The notes below the pieces were generated by a model. The model worked only from the letters and a program-made list of their open reading frames with translations. It had not been told where the DNA came from and ran no database searches. A DNA stretch of 64,000 bases, taken from Spiribacter halobius (lineage in GTDB: Bacteria > Pseudomonadota > Gammaproteobacteria > Nitrococcales > Nitrococcaceae). Shown in pieces: positions 16,861 to 27,923 of this stretch. The stretch spans positions 2,046,001 through 2,110,000 of the forward strand of contig NZ_CP086615.1 in assembly GCF_020883455.1 (NCBI RefSeq). The letters are read 5' to 3'. Position 1 is the stretch's first letter. Each line of letters begins with the position of its first letter. The position numbers were made by a program, and so were the translations under genes.

Positions 16861-18418
16861 AGTTCCAGGTCTCGCTTACTCGCTCGCCGCGCAGCGTCAG
16901 GTGCAGTCGCAGGTCGGCGGCCTCGCCGCCCTCCGGGACGAGACGCAAGCCCACACGCCAGAGGGACTGCTCCGGCACCGGCGCGGCCTGCACGTCACGC
17001 ACCTCGCCGCTGCTGCTGGTGACCACCGCGCGCACGGGCTGGCGCGGATCCAGCCCCTCCAGGTCGCCGCCGGCGAAGTCCACCAGGAAGCGTCTATGGG
17101 CACGGGGCGGATCGGCGCTGCTCCCGTTGCCGGCCCAGCCGACCCGCGTGCGCAGGACCCGCCCCAGCGGGGTGCCCCGCTCCCCGGCGAAGGCGGTCAA
17201 CCGGTAGCGATAGCGCCGGCTCTCCCCCGCGGCGGGCGGGTCGTCGGTGCGCCAGTAGGCGGTGATGTTGTCGTTGATCTCACTCAGGGAGGGGATTTCC
17301 AGCAGCTCCACGCTGCCTTCCCCCCAGGGCTCTCCCAGCGGCTCGATCCAGTAGCTCGGCCGCCGCTCGAAGGCGGCCTCCTGATCCAGGTAATGCGCGG
17401 GGTCGCGGTCGCGCTGGAGCAGGCCGAAGCCCTGCAGCGCGCCCGCCTGCAGGGCGCTGACCCGCAGGCGTGGCGGGTTGACCAGCGGGCGCCACACGCG
17501 TTCGTGGGCATTGGTGAGCAGCATGAGGCCGTCGGCATCGTGGACCTCGGGGCGGACGTCATCCACGGCCCGGTTCGTGTGCTCGCCGTGCAGGAAGGTG
17601 CCGGTGAGGGGAGCGACACCGAGCTTGTCGATACCCTCGCGTGCGAACAGTCGCGCATCCACCAGCACGCGGGTGCGGGCACCCGGAACGACATCGAACC
17701 GGTAGGCACCGGTGATGGAGGGGCTGTCCAGCAGCGCGAGCAGGGTGATGCGTGTGGCGTCCGGCGCCGGGCGCAACAGCCAGAAATCCGTGAAGCGGGG
17801 GAACTCCTCGCCGGTTGCCGTGCCGGTGTCCACCGCCAGCCCCCGAGCCGAGAGCCCGGTCACCTGACCGCGGGCGAGTATCCGGAAATACGAGGCGCCG
17901 AGGAAGCCGACCACGGGGTCCTTGTGCCCGGGGCGGTTGAGCGGGTAGTGCAGGGTAAGCCCCGCAAAGCCGAGATCCTCGGGCACGCGCTCCGCCAGCG
18001 CCGAGGCCTCTCCGTCGTAATGGAAGCGATCCGGGCTGAAGGGCACCTCGCGGATGGCCCCATCCACCACCTCATGGATACGCACCCGATCGCGGTAGAC
18101 AAAACCGCGATGGTGGAAGCGCGCCTCGAAAAGCCGCTCGCCATGCCAGAGCCCCCGCTCCGGGCGCGAGCGAATATCCTCGTAGGCGTCGCGCTCGAGC
18201 TCACGCAGGGGCTCGGGCAGGGCGGGCGGATCGCCCTGATAGGGCCGGGTGGCGAGGGTCTGCGCCTCGGCGATCACCGCCTCGAACACGAGCTCGTTGT
18301 CGGGGGTGAGGGCGGGCGCCGCCTCCATGTAGAGCGGGACGGGCGCCGTCGGCTGGCCGTGCGCCAGGCTAACGACGGCGAATAACAGCACCGCCCACAG
18401 GCCGTGGCGTGGACGCAT
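16832..18418 (-). CDS. opgG: periplasmic glucans biosynthesis protein G
   Basis: A 528-residue periplasmic protein with a signal peptide (about 1-21, LWAVLLFAVVSLAHG). The family is recognised from AYEDIRSRPERGLWHG, FHHRGFVYRDRVRIHEV, FLGASYFRILARGQVTGLSARGLAVDTG, EEFPRFTDFWLLRP, YRFDVVPGARTRVLVDARLFAR and the C-terminal immunoglobulin-like part. OpgG shapes or branches the glucan backbone delivered by OpgH. It is the first gene of the minus-strand opgGH operon. A betaine carrier elsewhere in the window gives a second osmoadaptation function. Confidence 0.94.
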   Translation of the reverse strand: MRPRHGLWAVLLFAVVSLAHGQPTAPVPLYMEAAPALTPDNELVFEAVIAEAQTLATRPYQGDPPALPEPLRELERDAYEDIRSRPERGLWHGERLFEARFHHRGFVYRDRVRIHEVVDGAIREVPFSPDRFHYDGEASALAERVPEDLGFAGLTLHYPLNRPGHKDPVVGFLGASYFRILARGQVTGLSARGLAVDTGTATGEEFPRFTDFWLLRPAPDATRITLLALLDSPSITGAYRFDVVPGARTRVLVDARLFAREGIDKLGVAPLTGTFLHGEHTNRAVDDVRPEVHDADGLMLLTNAHERVWRPLVNPPRLRVSALQAGALQGFGLLQRDRDPAHYLDQEAAFERRPSYWIEPLGEPWGEGSVELLEIPSLSEINDNITAYWRTDDPPAAGESRRYRYRLTAFAGERGTPLGRVLRTRVGWAGNGSSADPPRAHRRFLVDFAGGDLEGLDPRQPVRAVVTSSSGEVRDVQAAPVPEQSLWRVGLRLVPEGGEAADLRLHLTLRGERVSETWNYVWYPEEQP

Positions 18419-18591
18419 GGCGACTCCGTTGCTGCCTTCTTCGGGCGCCCCGCCCCCACGGACGGCCCCTCTAGATTAGTGGGGCGCTGGCAGTTGGGCC
18501 AGCGGGACGGGCTTTCTGGCCGATGGACACCGTCGGCCGGCTGAAGTTGCTCTGCCGGAACGCCCGGCATGACGCGGCGGTCGGAGAGAGC

Positions 18592-20244
18592 ATGCCGAAT
18601 CCGAAACCACCGTCACCCGTCGGCGACAGCCTCTGGCCACCGCTACTCGCCTTTCTGGCCCTGCAACTGCTGCTGCTGGCGCCGGAATGGTGGTTGCCGG
18701 GGGGCAGCTGGCTGCAGCCCGCGATAGCGGCCGAAGCGCTCCTGGTGATGGGCCTGCTGCTCGGGCTCACCCGTCGCGAGGCGGGCTGGCTGCCGCCGCT
18801 GCTCGGCGGCGGCCTGGTGCTGGTGGTGGCCCTCGCGCTGTCGGACCTGGCCGCCTACTGGTCACTCGGACGCCCGGTAAACCTCTATCTGGATCTGCCT
18901 CTGCTCGCCTCGGTGGAGCACCTGCTCACCGGCGCCCTCGGGCGGGTCGGCGGCTGGGCCCTGCTGCTTGCCGGGGGCGTTCTTCTGCTTGGCCTGGCGG
19001 CCGGTGCGGGGCTCGCCATGCGCGCGTTGATGCGCCACCACGTCGGCCCGCGACGGCGGCTGCTGGGCGCCCTGCTGGTGGCGGCGGCGGTCGGTGTATA
19101 CGCCATGCGCAACGAGTGGCCCGTGGGCCTGCACTTTGCGGCCCCGGCCGTGGACCGGGTGGCTGCCCAGGGCGAGCGCGTGCTGGCCACCGCCCGCGAG
19201 CGGGAAAGCTTCGCCCGCGCACTGGCCACGCCCTCGGCGCCGGCGGGGCCGGCGTCGTTGCAGCGGCTGCAGGGACGGGACGTGGTGCTGGCGTTCATCG
19301 AGTCCTACGGCGAGAGCGCGGTGCGCGATCCACGCTACGCGCCGGTGGTGCAGGGCGCCCTGGAGCAGCTGGCGGCGGATCTGGACGCGGCCGGGCTGTC
19401 CGTGGTCACGGGCCTGCTGCGCTCGCCGGTGCAGGGCGGGCAGTCCTGGCTCGCCCACGGCTCGCTTCTCAGCGGGCTCTGGCTGGACAACCAGCTGCGC
19501 TACGACCTCTTCCTGGCGAGCCCGCGTTCCTCCCTCATCGACGACCTCGAGGCCGCCGGTCATCACAGCGTGGCGGTGATGCCGGCGCTGACCGCAGCCT
19601 GGCCCCAGGGCCGGCTCTGGGGCTACGACGAGGTGCACGATTATGCAGCCATCGACTATGCCGGCCCGCCGCTTAACTGGGTCACCATGCCGGACCAGTA
19701 CACCTGGCACTACTTCCAGCGGGCCGTGCGGGAGCCGGCGTCGGAGCCCGTATTCGCCGAGCTGGCGCTCATCAGCAGCCACGCGCCCTGGACGCCGATC
19801 CTCCCGGTGCTCCCCGACTGGTCCCGTATCGGCCGCGGCGAGGTGTTCGGGCCCTGGGCCGACGCCGGACCGAGCCCGGGAGAGCTCTGGCGTAATGCGG
19901 AACGGGTGCGCGCCCATTATGCCCAGGCCGTGGCCTACGCGCTGCGCACGGCGGGGGCCTGGAGCGGGCGCTACCTTGGCGAGGAGGCGCTGCTGATCCT
20001 GCTGGGCGATCACCAGCCGGCGCCGTTGATCACCGGCGAAGAGACCTCTCGCGCCGTGCCGGTGCATGTTGTCAGCGCCGACCCTTCCCTGCTGGCGCCG
20101 CTTCGCGAGTTCGGCTTCATGGCAGGCGTTCTCCCGCCGGAGGCGCCCAATGGCCGTCTGGACGACGTGCGCGGCTGGCTGCGGGCGGCTTACGGCGGCG
20201 GACCGGAACGCGGCGTCGCTGTGGCACCATCCACCGCGCAATGA
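18592..20244 (+). CDS. membrane-anchored sulfatase/alkaline-phosphatase-fold protein, possible glucan phosphoglycerol transferase
   Basis: A 550-residue protein with four or five N-terminal transmembrane helices (to about residue 180) and a periplasmic domain of the sulfatase superfamily. Visible active-site pieces are VVLAFIESYGESAV (metal ligand region), the possible nucleophile Ser in GGQSWLAHGSLLSG and the late metal motif LLGDHQPAP. The layout is that of LtaS- and OpgB-type phosphoglycerol or phosphoethanolamine transferases. It is divergent from opgGH, 170 bp away, which suggests it may decorate the glucans, a role held by OpgB in E. coli. The start at 18592 has GGAGAG before it; an in-frame start at 18523 would add a leader that does not look like membrane protein. 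The substrate is inferred only. Confidence 0.75.
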   Translation: MPNPKPPSPVGDSLWPPLLAFLALQLLLLAPEWWLPGGSWLQPAIAAEALLVMGLLLGLTRREAGWLPPLLGGGLVLVVALALSDLAAYWSLGRPVNLYLDLPLLASVEHLLTGALGRVGGWALLLAGGVLLLGLAAGAGLAMRALMRHHVGPRRRLLGALLVAAAVGVYAMRNEWPVGLHFAAPAVDRVAAQGERVLATARERESFARALATPSAPAGPASLQRLQGRDVVLAFIESYGESAVRDPRYAPVVQGALEQLAADLDAAGLSVVTGLLRSPVQGGQSWLAHGSLLSGLWLDNQLRYDLFLASPRSSLIDDLEAAGHHSVAVMPALTAAWPQGRLWGYDEVHDYAAIDYAGPPLNWVTMPDQYTWHYFQRAVREPASEPVFAELALISSHAPWTPILPVLPDWSRIGRGEVFGPWADAGPSPGELWRNAERVRAHYAQAVAYALRTAGAWSGRYLGEEALLILLGDHQPAPLITGEETSRAVPVHVVSADPSLLAPLREFGFMAGVLPPEAPNGRLDDVRGWLRAAYGGGPERGVAVAPSTAQ

Positions 20245-20258
20245 GCAGGAGAGCAGCC

Positions 20259-21437
20259 ATGGACATGGAGCCCATTGTCATCGTCGGCGGCGGCATGGTG
20301 GGGGCCGCCCTGGCCCGGGATCTCGGCCAGCGCGGGCTTGCGGTACGGGTGCTGGAGGCGCAGCCGCCGGCGCCTGTCGCCGCCGGCGAGCCGCCGCGCC
20401 TTCGGGTCTCCGCGCTCAATCGGCGCTCGCTGGACTACCTGGAGTCCCTGGGCGTGCGCGATCGCCTCGACCCGCGCCGACTGGCATCCTTCGATCGCGT
20501 CGAGACCTGGGATGCCGCGGGGGGTGGGCGTCTCGTCTTCGACGCCGGCGAGATCGGCCTGGATGCCTTCGGCTGCTTTCTGGAGAACGACCACCTGCAG
20601 GCAGCCCTGCTGGCAAGTCTGGAGGATACTCCCGGCGTCACCGTCGAGGCCCCCGCCCCGGAGCTCACCCTCACGGCCGATGAAAACGGCCCACGGCTGT
20701 CCATTGCCGGCCGCGGCGCCGTGCAGCCGACCCTGCTGGTGGCCGCCGATGGCGCGCGCTCCCGGGTGCGTGAGGCCGCCGGCATCGGCGTCAGCCGCGG
20801 CGATTACCGCCAGCACGCCGTGGTGGCCACGGTACGCCTCGATCCCCCGGCCGGCACGGTGACCTGGCAGCGGTTCACGCCCGAGGGTCCGCAGGCGCTG
20901 CTGCCGCTGGCGGGCGGGCTGGCATCGCTGGTGTGGTACGTGGATCCGCCCCATGCACGGGAGCTCACGGGCCGGCAGCCCGAGTCCCTGGCGCGCACGG
21001 TGGAGGCTGCCTTTCCCCCGGCCCTCGGGCGCATCACCGAGGTGCTCGCGACCGGCAGCTTCCCGATCACCCGCCTGCACGCGAATCGCTACTGGGCGGC
21101 GGGGACGGTGCTTGTCGGCGACTCTGCCCACGTCATCCATCCACTGGCGGGCCAGGGCGCGAATCTCGGCCTGCGGGACGCGGAGGCGCTGGCGCGCCGA
21201 CTGGCGGAGGCCGCGGCGCGCGGCCTGCCGCCGGACCATCCACCGACCCTGCTCGCCTACGAGCGTGAGCGCCGACGTGACAACCTGCTCATGCAGCAGA
21301 CCATGAGCGCCCTGCACTATGGATTCACCAGCGGTCTCGGGCCGCTGCGGCGGCTGCGCGGTCTCGGCCTGCGCGCTGCCAATGCCGCAGGTCCGCTGAA
21401 GCGCCGTGTTCTCGCCTATGCCGTCAGCGGACGCTGA
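20259..21437 (+). CDS. UbiH/UbiF/VisC-family FAD-dependent ubiquinone hydroxylase
   Basis: A 392-residue flavoprotein monooxygenase. The N-terminal dinucleotide fold reads IVIVGGGMVGAALARDLG; the middle motif DGARSRVREAAGI (DG motif) and the second FAD motif GDSAHVIHPLAGQGANLGLRD are complete. The family hydroxylates the ring of ubiquinone precursors in aerobic synthesis at the membrane face; which carbon is hit cannot be fixed from sequence. The preceding gene stops at 20244; an ATG overlapping that stop (20241) is possible, but the ATG at 20259 has AGGAG at a better spacing. It may therefore share a transcript with the sulfatase-fold gene. Confidence 0.88.
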   Translation: MDMEPIVIVGGGMVGAALARDLGQRGLAVRVLEAQPPAPVAAGEPPRLRVSALNRRSLDYLESLGVRDRLDPRRLASFDRVETWDAAGGGRLVFDAGEIGLDAFGCFLENDHLQAALLASLEDTPGVTVEAPAPELTLTADENGPRLSIAGRGAVQPTLLVAADGARSRVREAAGIGVSRGDYRQHAVVATVRLDPPAGTVTWQRFTPEGPQALLPLAGGLASLVWYVDPPHARELTGRQPESLARTVEAAFPPALGRITEVLATGSFPITRLHANRYWAAGTVLVGDSAHVIHPLAGQGANLGLRDAEALARRLAEAAARGLPPDHPPTLLAYERERRRDNLLMQQTMSALHYGFTSGLGPLRRLRGLGLRAANAAGPLKRRVLAYAVSGR

Positions 21438-21450
21438 CCAGGAGGATCCC

Positions 21451-22557
21451 ATGCGCTGCCTGCCGACCACATTAGCCCTTCTGGTGCTCGCGCTGCCTGC
21501 CGCCGCAGTGGAGCGCAGCGAGGAGGTGGACTTCGAGGTCGAGATCGTCGCCGAAGGCCTGGAGCACCCGTGGGCGCTCGCCTTCCTGCCGGACGGCGAC
21601 ATGCTGGTTACCGAGCGCCCGGGCCGTCTGCTGCGGGTGGCGCCGAATGGCAGCAGCGAGGTGATCGGGGGCGTGCCCGAGGTCATGGCGCGCAATCAGG
21701 GCGGTCTGCTGGACGTGGCGCTGCACCCGGACTTCGCGGATAACCGCCTGGTCTACCTGAGCTATTCGGAGCCGCGCCGCGGCGGCAGCGTCACCGCCGT
21801 CGGCCGCGGTGCCCTGCGCAATGGCGCACTGACAGACTTCGAGGTGATCTTCCGTGCGACGCCGCCGGTGGACAGCAGCAAGCACTTCGGCTCGCGCCTC
21901 GCGTTCGACGGCGACGGCTACCTGTTCGTCACCAGTGGCGAGCGTGGCCGGCGCGAGCACGCCCAGGCCATGGACAAGTACCACGGCAAGGTGATCCGCC
22001 TGCTGCCGGATGGCAGCATCCCCGACGGCAATCCCTACGTCGGCCAGCAGGGCGTCCAGCCCGGCATCTACAGCTACGGCCACCGCAACCCCCAGGGCAT
22101 GATCGTCCACCCGCCGAGCGGCCGCATCTGGGTCAATGAGCACGGCCCCCGGGGCGGGGACGAGGTGAACATTGTCGAGCCGGGGGGCAACTACGGCTGG
22201 CCGGAGGTCACCTACGGCCGAGAATACTATGGCCCCGAGATCGGGCCCGATACCCGCCCCGACGTGGTCGACCCCATACACCAGTGGACCCCGTCCATCG
22301 CACCCTCGGGGATGGCCTGGTACCAGGGCGATGCCTTCCCCGACTGGCGGGGTGATCTGTTCGTCGGCGCCCTCGCGCTGACTCACCTGGCCCGGCTCGA
22401 GCTCGATGGCGAGCGGGTAGTGGGCGAGGAGCGCCTGCTGGAGGACCGCAACTGGCGCATCCGGGATGTACGCGCCGGGCCGGACGGCATGATCTACCTC
22501 CTGGTGGACGCCGCCGACGCGCCGCTCGTGCGCCTGGTGCCGGCGGACGGAGCCTGA
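21451..22557 (+). CDS. exported PQQ-dependent sugar dehydrogenase family protein
   Basis: A 368-residue protein with a signal peptide (about 1-18) and a six-bladed beta-propeller of the soluble glucose dehydrogenase type (Asd/YliI-like). Recognisable segments are LEHPWALAFLPDGDMLVTERPGRL, GLLDVALHPDF, HFGSRLAFDGDGYLFVTSGERG, GIYSYGHRNPQGMIVHP and WVNEHGPRGGDEVN. These enzymes oxidise aldoses in the periplasm using PQQ. Many family members are typed only by similarity, and no pqq genes are in the window. GGAGG at 21441-21445 fixes the start. Confidence 0.87.
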   Translation: MRCLPTTLALLVLALPAAAVERSEEVDFEVEIVAEGLEHPWALAFLPDGDMLVTERPGRLLRVAPNGSSEVIGGVPEVMARNQGGLLDVALHPDFADNRLVYLSYSEPRRGGSVTAVGRGALRNGALTDFEVIFRATPPVDSSKHFGSRLAFDGDGYLFVTSGERGRREHAQAMDKYHGKVIRLLPDGSIPDGNPYVGQQGVQPGIYSYGHRNPQGMIVHPPSGRIWVNEHGPRGGDEVNIVEPGGNYGWPEVTYGREYYGPEIGPDTRPDVVDPIHQWTPSIAPSGMAWYQGDAFPDWRGDLFVGALALTHLARLELDGERVVGEERLLEDRNWRIRDVRAGPDGMIYLLVDAADAPLVRLVPADGA

Positions 22558-22590
22558 TCAGGCATACTGGCCGGCTGGCCTGGCCCGAAT

Positions 22591-22630
22591 ATCTCACCGA
22601 TCCGCGACCGCAGCCGCGAATCGGTGAGAT
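22591..22630. repeat. dispersed CTCACCGAT hairpin, complete copy
   Basis: Arms ATCTCACCGAT (22591-22601) and ATCGGTGAGAT (22620-22630) pair perfectly around a ccgcgaccgcagccgcga loop. The loop is nearly the same as in the copy at 7692, while the outer arm bases differ yet remain paired. It lies between the sugar dehydrogenase stop and the uup start, in a site where it could end the upstream transcript. Confidence 0.85.
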
Positions 22631-22676
22631 GCCCGGGCGTGGCCGCCACCGGCCGATGAGGGAGCCCGTAGCGAAG

Positions 22677-24575
<1,899 letters not shown>

Positions 24576-24577
24576 CC

Positions 24578-25204
24578 GTGAGCGGGAGCGCGCCTACGGA
24601 AGCCCCCAGGGTACCCGCCGCCGAATGCCACGCGGAGATCACGGTGAGGCGCAGCCGGTTCGTCGCCGTGGCGGCGCCGGCAGCCGACCGGAGCGCGGCG
24701 CGGGGCGTGGTGGCGAGTGCGCAGGACCGGCATCCGGGCGCCACGCACCACTGCTGGGCCTGGCAGGGGCAGGGCAGTGCGGCCTCCAGCGACGACGGCG
24801 AGCCCGGCGGTACCGCGGGGCGGCCCATCCTGGGCGTCATCGGCCACAAGGGCATCAGTGATGTGGTGGTCGTGGTGAGCCGCTATTTCGGCGGGGTGAA
24901 ACTCGGCGCCGGCGGACTGGTGCGCGCCTATGCCGGCGCGGCGGAGGCAGTGCTCGCCGACCTGCCGGTGGTGACGGCGGTGCCCATGGCACGCCTGGAG
25001 CTCGCGCTCGGTTTCGCCGATGAGCAGCCGCTAAGGCACTGGCTAGCGTGCCAGGACGGCGCCGAATTGCAGCAGCTGGAATACGGCGAGGGAGTCACTG
25101 CGAGGGTCACTCTGCCGGCGGCAGCGGTGAGCGAGCTGCTGGCCTGGTCCGGGGCGCGGGGCGTCAGTTGCCGGCAGCTCGACGACGCGCCGGCTGCTGG
25201 CTGA
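24578..25204 (+). CDS. yigZ: IMPACT-family protein YigZ
   Basis: A 208-residue protein of the UPF0029/IMPACT family, related to eukaryotic IMPACT, a regulator of translation control. The core motifs are SDDGEPGGTAGRPIL and VVVVVSRYFGGVKLGAGGLVRAYAGAA, followed by a ferredoxin-like C-terminal DUF1949 domain. The GTG at 24578 was chosen because GGAGG lies seven bases before it and the family starts soon after. It is separated from uup by two bases, so they are co-transcribed. Its 3' end overlaps the convergent DUF1289 gene by 41 bp. Confidence 0.9.
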   Translation: MSGSAPTEAPRVPAAECHAEITVRRSRFVAVAAPAADRSAARGVVASAQDRHPGATHHCWAWQGQGSAASSDDGEPGGTAGRPILGVIGHKGISDVVVVVSRYFGGVKLGAGGLVRAYAGAAEAVLADLPVVTAVPMARLELALGFADEQPLRHWLACQDGAELQQLEYGEGVTARVTLPAAAVSELLAWSGARGVSCRQLDDAPAAG

Positions 25205-25712
25205 CCTCGCCCGCGGCCGGACGCTGGCGAGCGCGGTCCGGGCGCATGGCCGTCGCGTGCTCATGGGGTGGCAGCCCCCGCGCCAGGGCCTCGGCCTCGC
25301 GCGCCTTGCGGGCCGCTTTCTTGGCCTTGCGGGCGTGCTTGCGGGCCTTCTTCCAGGCCCTGCGGGCGGCCTTTGCGGCGTCATGGTCCACCACCGGCAG
25401 TGGCGCGTCCGCTGTGAGGGCAGGGGTACCGAGATCGAGGCTGTTGGCCGCCACGCGCACGGGGCTGGCCGGCGCGTGACGCGCGGCGAGCGCGCCGGCC
25501 TGCTTCTTCGCCTTGCGCCGGGCCTTCTTGCTGGGGATGGCCTGATCGCCGAGGGCGGTCACCCGGGCGGCGGCCTGGGTCACAACGTGGCGCCTCTCGG
25601 CCTTGTCCATCCGCTTCCAGCGTTTCTTCTCCGTGCGCAGCCGGCCGCAGGACAGGCAAAGCCCGTCGTTGAACTTGCACACCCCGGTACACGGATTGGA
25701 AGCGGCACCCAT
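25164..25712 (-). CDS. DUF1289 protein with a lysine-rich tail
   Basis: A 182-residue protein. Residues 1-30 are a DUF1289 domain with four spaced cysteines (NPCTGVCKFNDGLCLSCGR), a pattern that may bind metal. The family usually ends soon after. Here it continues into a long basic tail with clusters SKKARRKAKKQAG and AWKKARKHARKAKKAARK, resembling histone-like or other nucleic-acid-binding tails. The function is unknown. The gene is convergent with and overlaps yigZ. Confidence is high for the domain and low for any role. Confidence 0.82.
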   Translation of the reverse strand: MGAASNPCTGVCKFNDGLCLSCGRLRTEKKRWKRMDKAERRHVVTQAAARVTALGDQAIPSKKARRKAKKQAGALAARHAPASPVRVAANSLDLGTPALTADAPLPVVDHDAAKAARRAWKKARKHARKAKKAARKAREAEALARGLPPHEHATAMRPDRARQRPAAGEVSQQPARRRAAGN

Positions 25713-25897
25713 GCAGGCTCCTCGATGCGGCCAGGAATACGAATAACTAGCGTTGCCTACTTCACCGGACTGCGCAACCCTGCGGCCGGTTCCTGCCCGG
25801 TTGGCAATCCCGCCCGCGGCGGCGGCGTGGCGGATTCCCTGAGGCGCGGTGAGCTGTTAGTCTCCCCTGGTCGCGTCACGGCGCGACGACCCATGGC

Positions 25898-26007
25898 GGA
25901 GGCGCCGGTCCCCCCGCGACGATAAGCTGCGAACCCCGTCAGGCCCGGAAGGGAGCAGCGGTAGCAGTGGATTCGGGCGCCGGGGTGTGGCTGGCGCCGA
26001 CGCCTCC
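25898..26007 (+). ncRNA. ffs: bacterial small signal recognition particle RNA (4.5S)
   Basis: The universally conserved SRP loop region is present: GAACCCCGTCAGGCCCGGAA then GGGAGCAGCGGTAGCA (25931-25966). The ends GGAGGCG (25898-25904) and CGCCTCC (26001-26007) pair to close a single long hairpin, giving about 110 nt as in gammaproteobacterial 4.5S RNA. With Ffh it targets membrane proteins to the translocon. It lies 72 bp before dnaX. Ends are estimated from pairing. The rest of the 25713-26078 gap shows no gene. Confidence 0.93.
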
Positions 26008-26078
26008 ATTACCCGCCTGAAGTCCCACCGGGCGATGCTACAATCCTCGCCCCGGCAGCGTTCCAGCTCAGGCACCGC

Positions 26079-27878
26079 ATGACCTACCAGGTCCTCGCTC
26101 GGAAATGGCGCCCCCGCAGCTTTGCGGAGATGGTCGGGCAGTCCCACGTCCTGCGGGCGCTGGGCAACGGCCTTGCCAACGGGCGGCTGCACCATGCGTA
26201 TCTGTTCACCGGTACCCGCGGCGTCGGCAAGACCACCGTGGCGCGCATCCTCGCCAAGTGCCTGAACTGCGAGCGCGACGGCGTCACCGCCGAGCCCTGC
26301 GGCACCTGCGATGCCTGCCGCGAGATCGACCAGGGCCGGTTCGTCGACCTGATCGAGGTGGACGCCGCCTCGCGCACCAAGGTCGAGGACACCCGCGATC
26401 TGCTGGACAACGTCCAGTACGCGCCGACGCGGGGCCGCTTCAAGATCTATCTGGTGGACGAGGTCCACATGCTCTCGGCACACAGCTTCAACGCGTTGCT
26501 GAAGACGCTGGAGGAGCCGCCGCCCCATGTGAAGTTCCTGCTGGCGACGACGGACCCGCAGAAGCTGCCGGTGACCATCCTCTCGCGCTGCCTGCAGTTC
26601 AACCTGAAGCACCTGCCGGCGACGGTCATTCGCGAGCAGCTCGCGCGCATCGCCGAGGCGGAGGGAATCAGCGCCGAGCCCGAGGCCCTGCGCCGGCTCG
26701 CCCGGGCCGCGGACGGCAGCATGCGCGACGCCCTGAGCCTCATGGACCAGGCTATCGCCTTCGGCGGCGGCGCCCTCGGCGAGGACGAGGTGCGCGAGAT
26801 GCTCGGCACCCTGGAGCAGGAGTTCGTGCTGGAGCTGCTGGAGGCGCTGGCGGATCAGGACGGCCCGGCGCTGCTGGCCGTGGTGGAGCGCATGGCCGAG
26901 CGGGCGCCGGATTTCGGTGATGCCCTGGCGGAGCTGCTGGCCCTGCTCCACCAGATGAGCCTGGCGCAGCATGTGCCCGAGGCGGTGGCGGAGGACCTGC
27001 CCGGCCGGGAGCGGCTGCTCGCCCTTGCCGAGCGCCTGGCGCCAGAGGCGGTGCAGCTCTTCTACCAGATCGCGCTCACGGGTCGGCGCGATCTGCCGCT
27101 GGCGCCGGATCCGCGCACCGGCTTCGAGATGACGCTGCTGCGCATGCTGGCCTTCGAGCCGGCGGCCGTGGAGCCGCCGGTTGAGCATGACGGCGGGACC
27201 CGGGCGAGGTCGCCACAGACCCCGCAGCAGGCGCCCGCGGCCCCGGCCTCCACGCCGGCCAGCGGGGCCCGCCGCGCCACCGCACACGGCGCTGCCAGCG
27301 CGTCGGCAGCGGGCGGGACGGCAACAGCCGTGGCGGAGCGCCAGGGGGCGCCGGACCCAGCGGCGGCCTCGCCAGCCGAGCCAGCGCCGGCCCCATCCTC
27401 GGCCGCTGCCGACGAGCCGCCACCCGCCGCGGCCAGGGACTTGCCGCCGTCGGGGCCGCCGGTCGCGGAGCGCGGCCCCGCCGGCGGCGAGGACGGGGAA
27501 GGCGTCGACTGGCACGGCCTGGTGGCGCGCCTGCGCCTCGGCGGCATGGCGCATGCGCTGGCAAGCCATTGCGACTGGGCCGGCCGCGAGGGCGACCGCG
27601 TCCGCCTGCGCATCGATGCGGGGCATGCGCATCTGCTCAACCCCTCCATGCAGGAGCGCCTGCGCGCCGCGCTCGCGCGGCACTTCCAGGCCGAACTGCA
27701 GCTCAGTATCGATGTCGGCGAGGTAAGCGCGGAGACACCGGCGGAGGCACAAAGCCGGAGCTCGGCGGCGCGCGCCGAGGCCGCGCGCGAGGCCATCGAG
27801 CGCGACCCGAACGTGCTTGCGCTGCGCGAGACCTTCGGCGCCGAGGTCATCCCGGATTCCATTCGTCCGGCGGACTGA
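26079..27878 (+). CDS. dnaX: DNA polymerase III subunits gamma/tau
   Basis: A 599-residue clamp-loader ATPase. The N-terminal AAA+ domain has Walker A GTRGVGKTT, the four-cysteine zinc site (CLNCERDG...CGTCDAC), the DExx box LVDEVHML and sensor region. A Pro/Ala-rich linker (about 365-465) precedes the tau-specific C-terminal domain (VDWHGLVARLRLGGMAHALA...), which in tau binds the polymerase alpha subunit. No A-rich slippery site like that of E. coli was seen in the linker, so a frameshift-made gamma is not evident. It heads the conserved dnaX-ybaB-recR operon. Confidence 0.96.
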   Translation: MTYQVLARKWRPRSFAEMVGQSHVLRALGNGLANGRLHHAYLFTGTRGVGKTTVARILAKCLNCERDGVTAEPCGTCDACREIDQGRFVDLIEVDAASRTKVEDTRDLLDNVQYAPTRGRFKIYLVDEVHMLSAHSFNALLKTLEEPPPHVKFLLATTDPQKLPVTILSRCLQFNLKHLPATVIREQLARIAEAEGISAEPEALRRLARAADGSMRDALSLMDQAIAFGGGALGEDEVREMLGTLEQEFVLELLEALADQDGPALLAVVERMAERAPDFGDALAELLALLHQMSLAQHVPEAVAEDLPGRERLLALAERLAPEAVQLFYQIALTGRRDLPLAPDPRTGFEMTLLRMLAFEPAAVEPPVEHDGGTRARSPQTPQQAPAAPASTPASGARRATAHGAASASAAGGTATAVAERQGAPDPAAASPAEPAPAPSSAAADEPPPAAARDLPPSGPPVAERGPAGGEDGEGVDWHGLVARLRLGGMAHALASHCDWAGREGDRVRLRIDAGHAHLLNPSMQERLRAALARHFQAELQLSIDVGEVSAETPAEAQSRSSAARAEAAREAIERDPNVLALRETFGAEVIPDSIRPAD

Positions 27879-27923
27879 CGCCGGGCGGGCCATACCCAAG
27901 GATTCCCACACGGAGAACCAGCC

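Noticed and set aside
27180-27480. Programmed frameshift in dnaX to make gamma
   Set aside because: No A-rich slippery heptamer or fitting hairpin was found in the linker; the repeats there are Ala/Pro codons.
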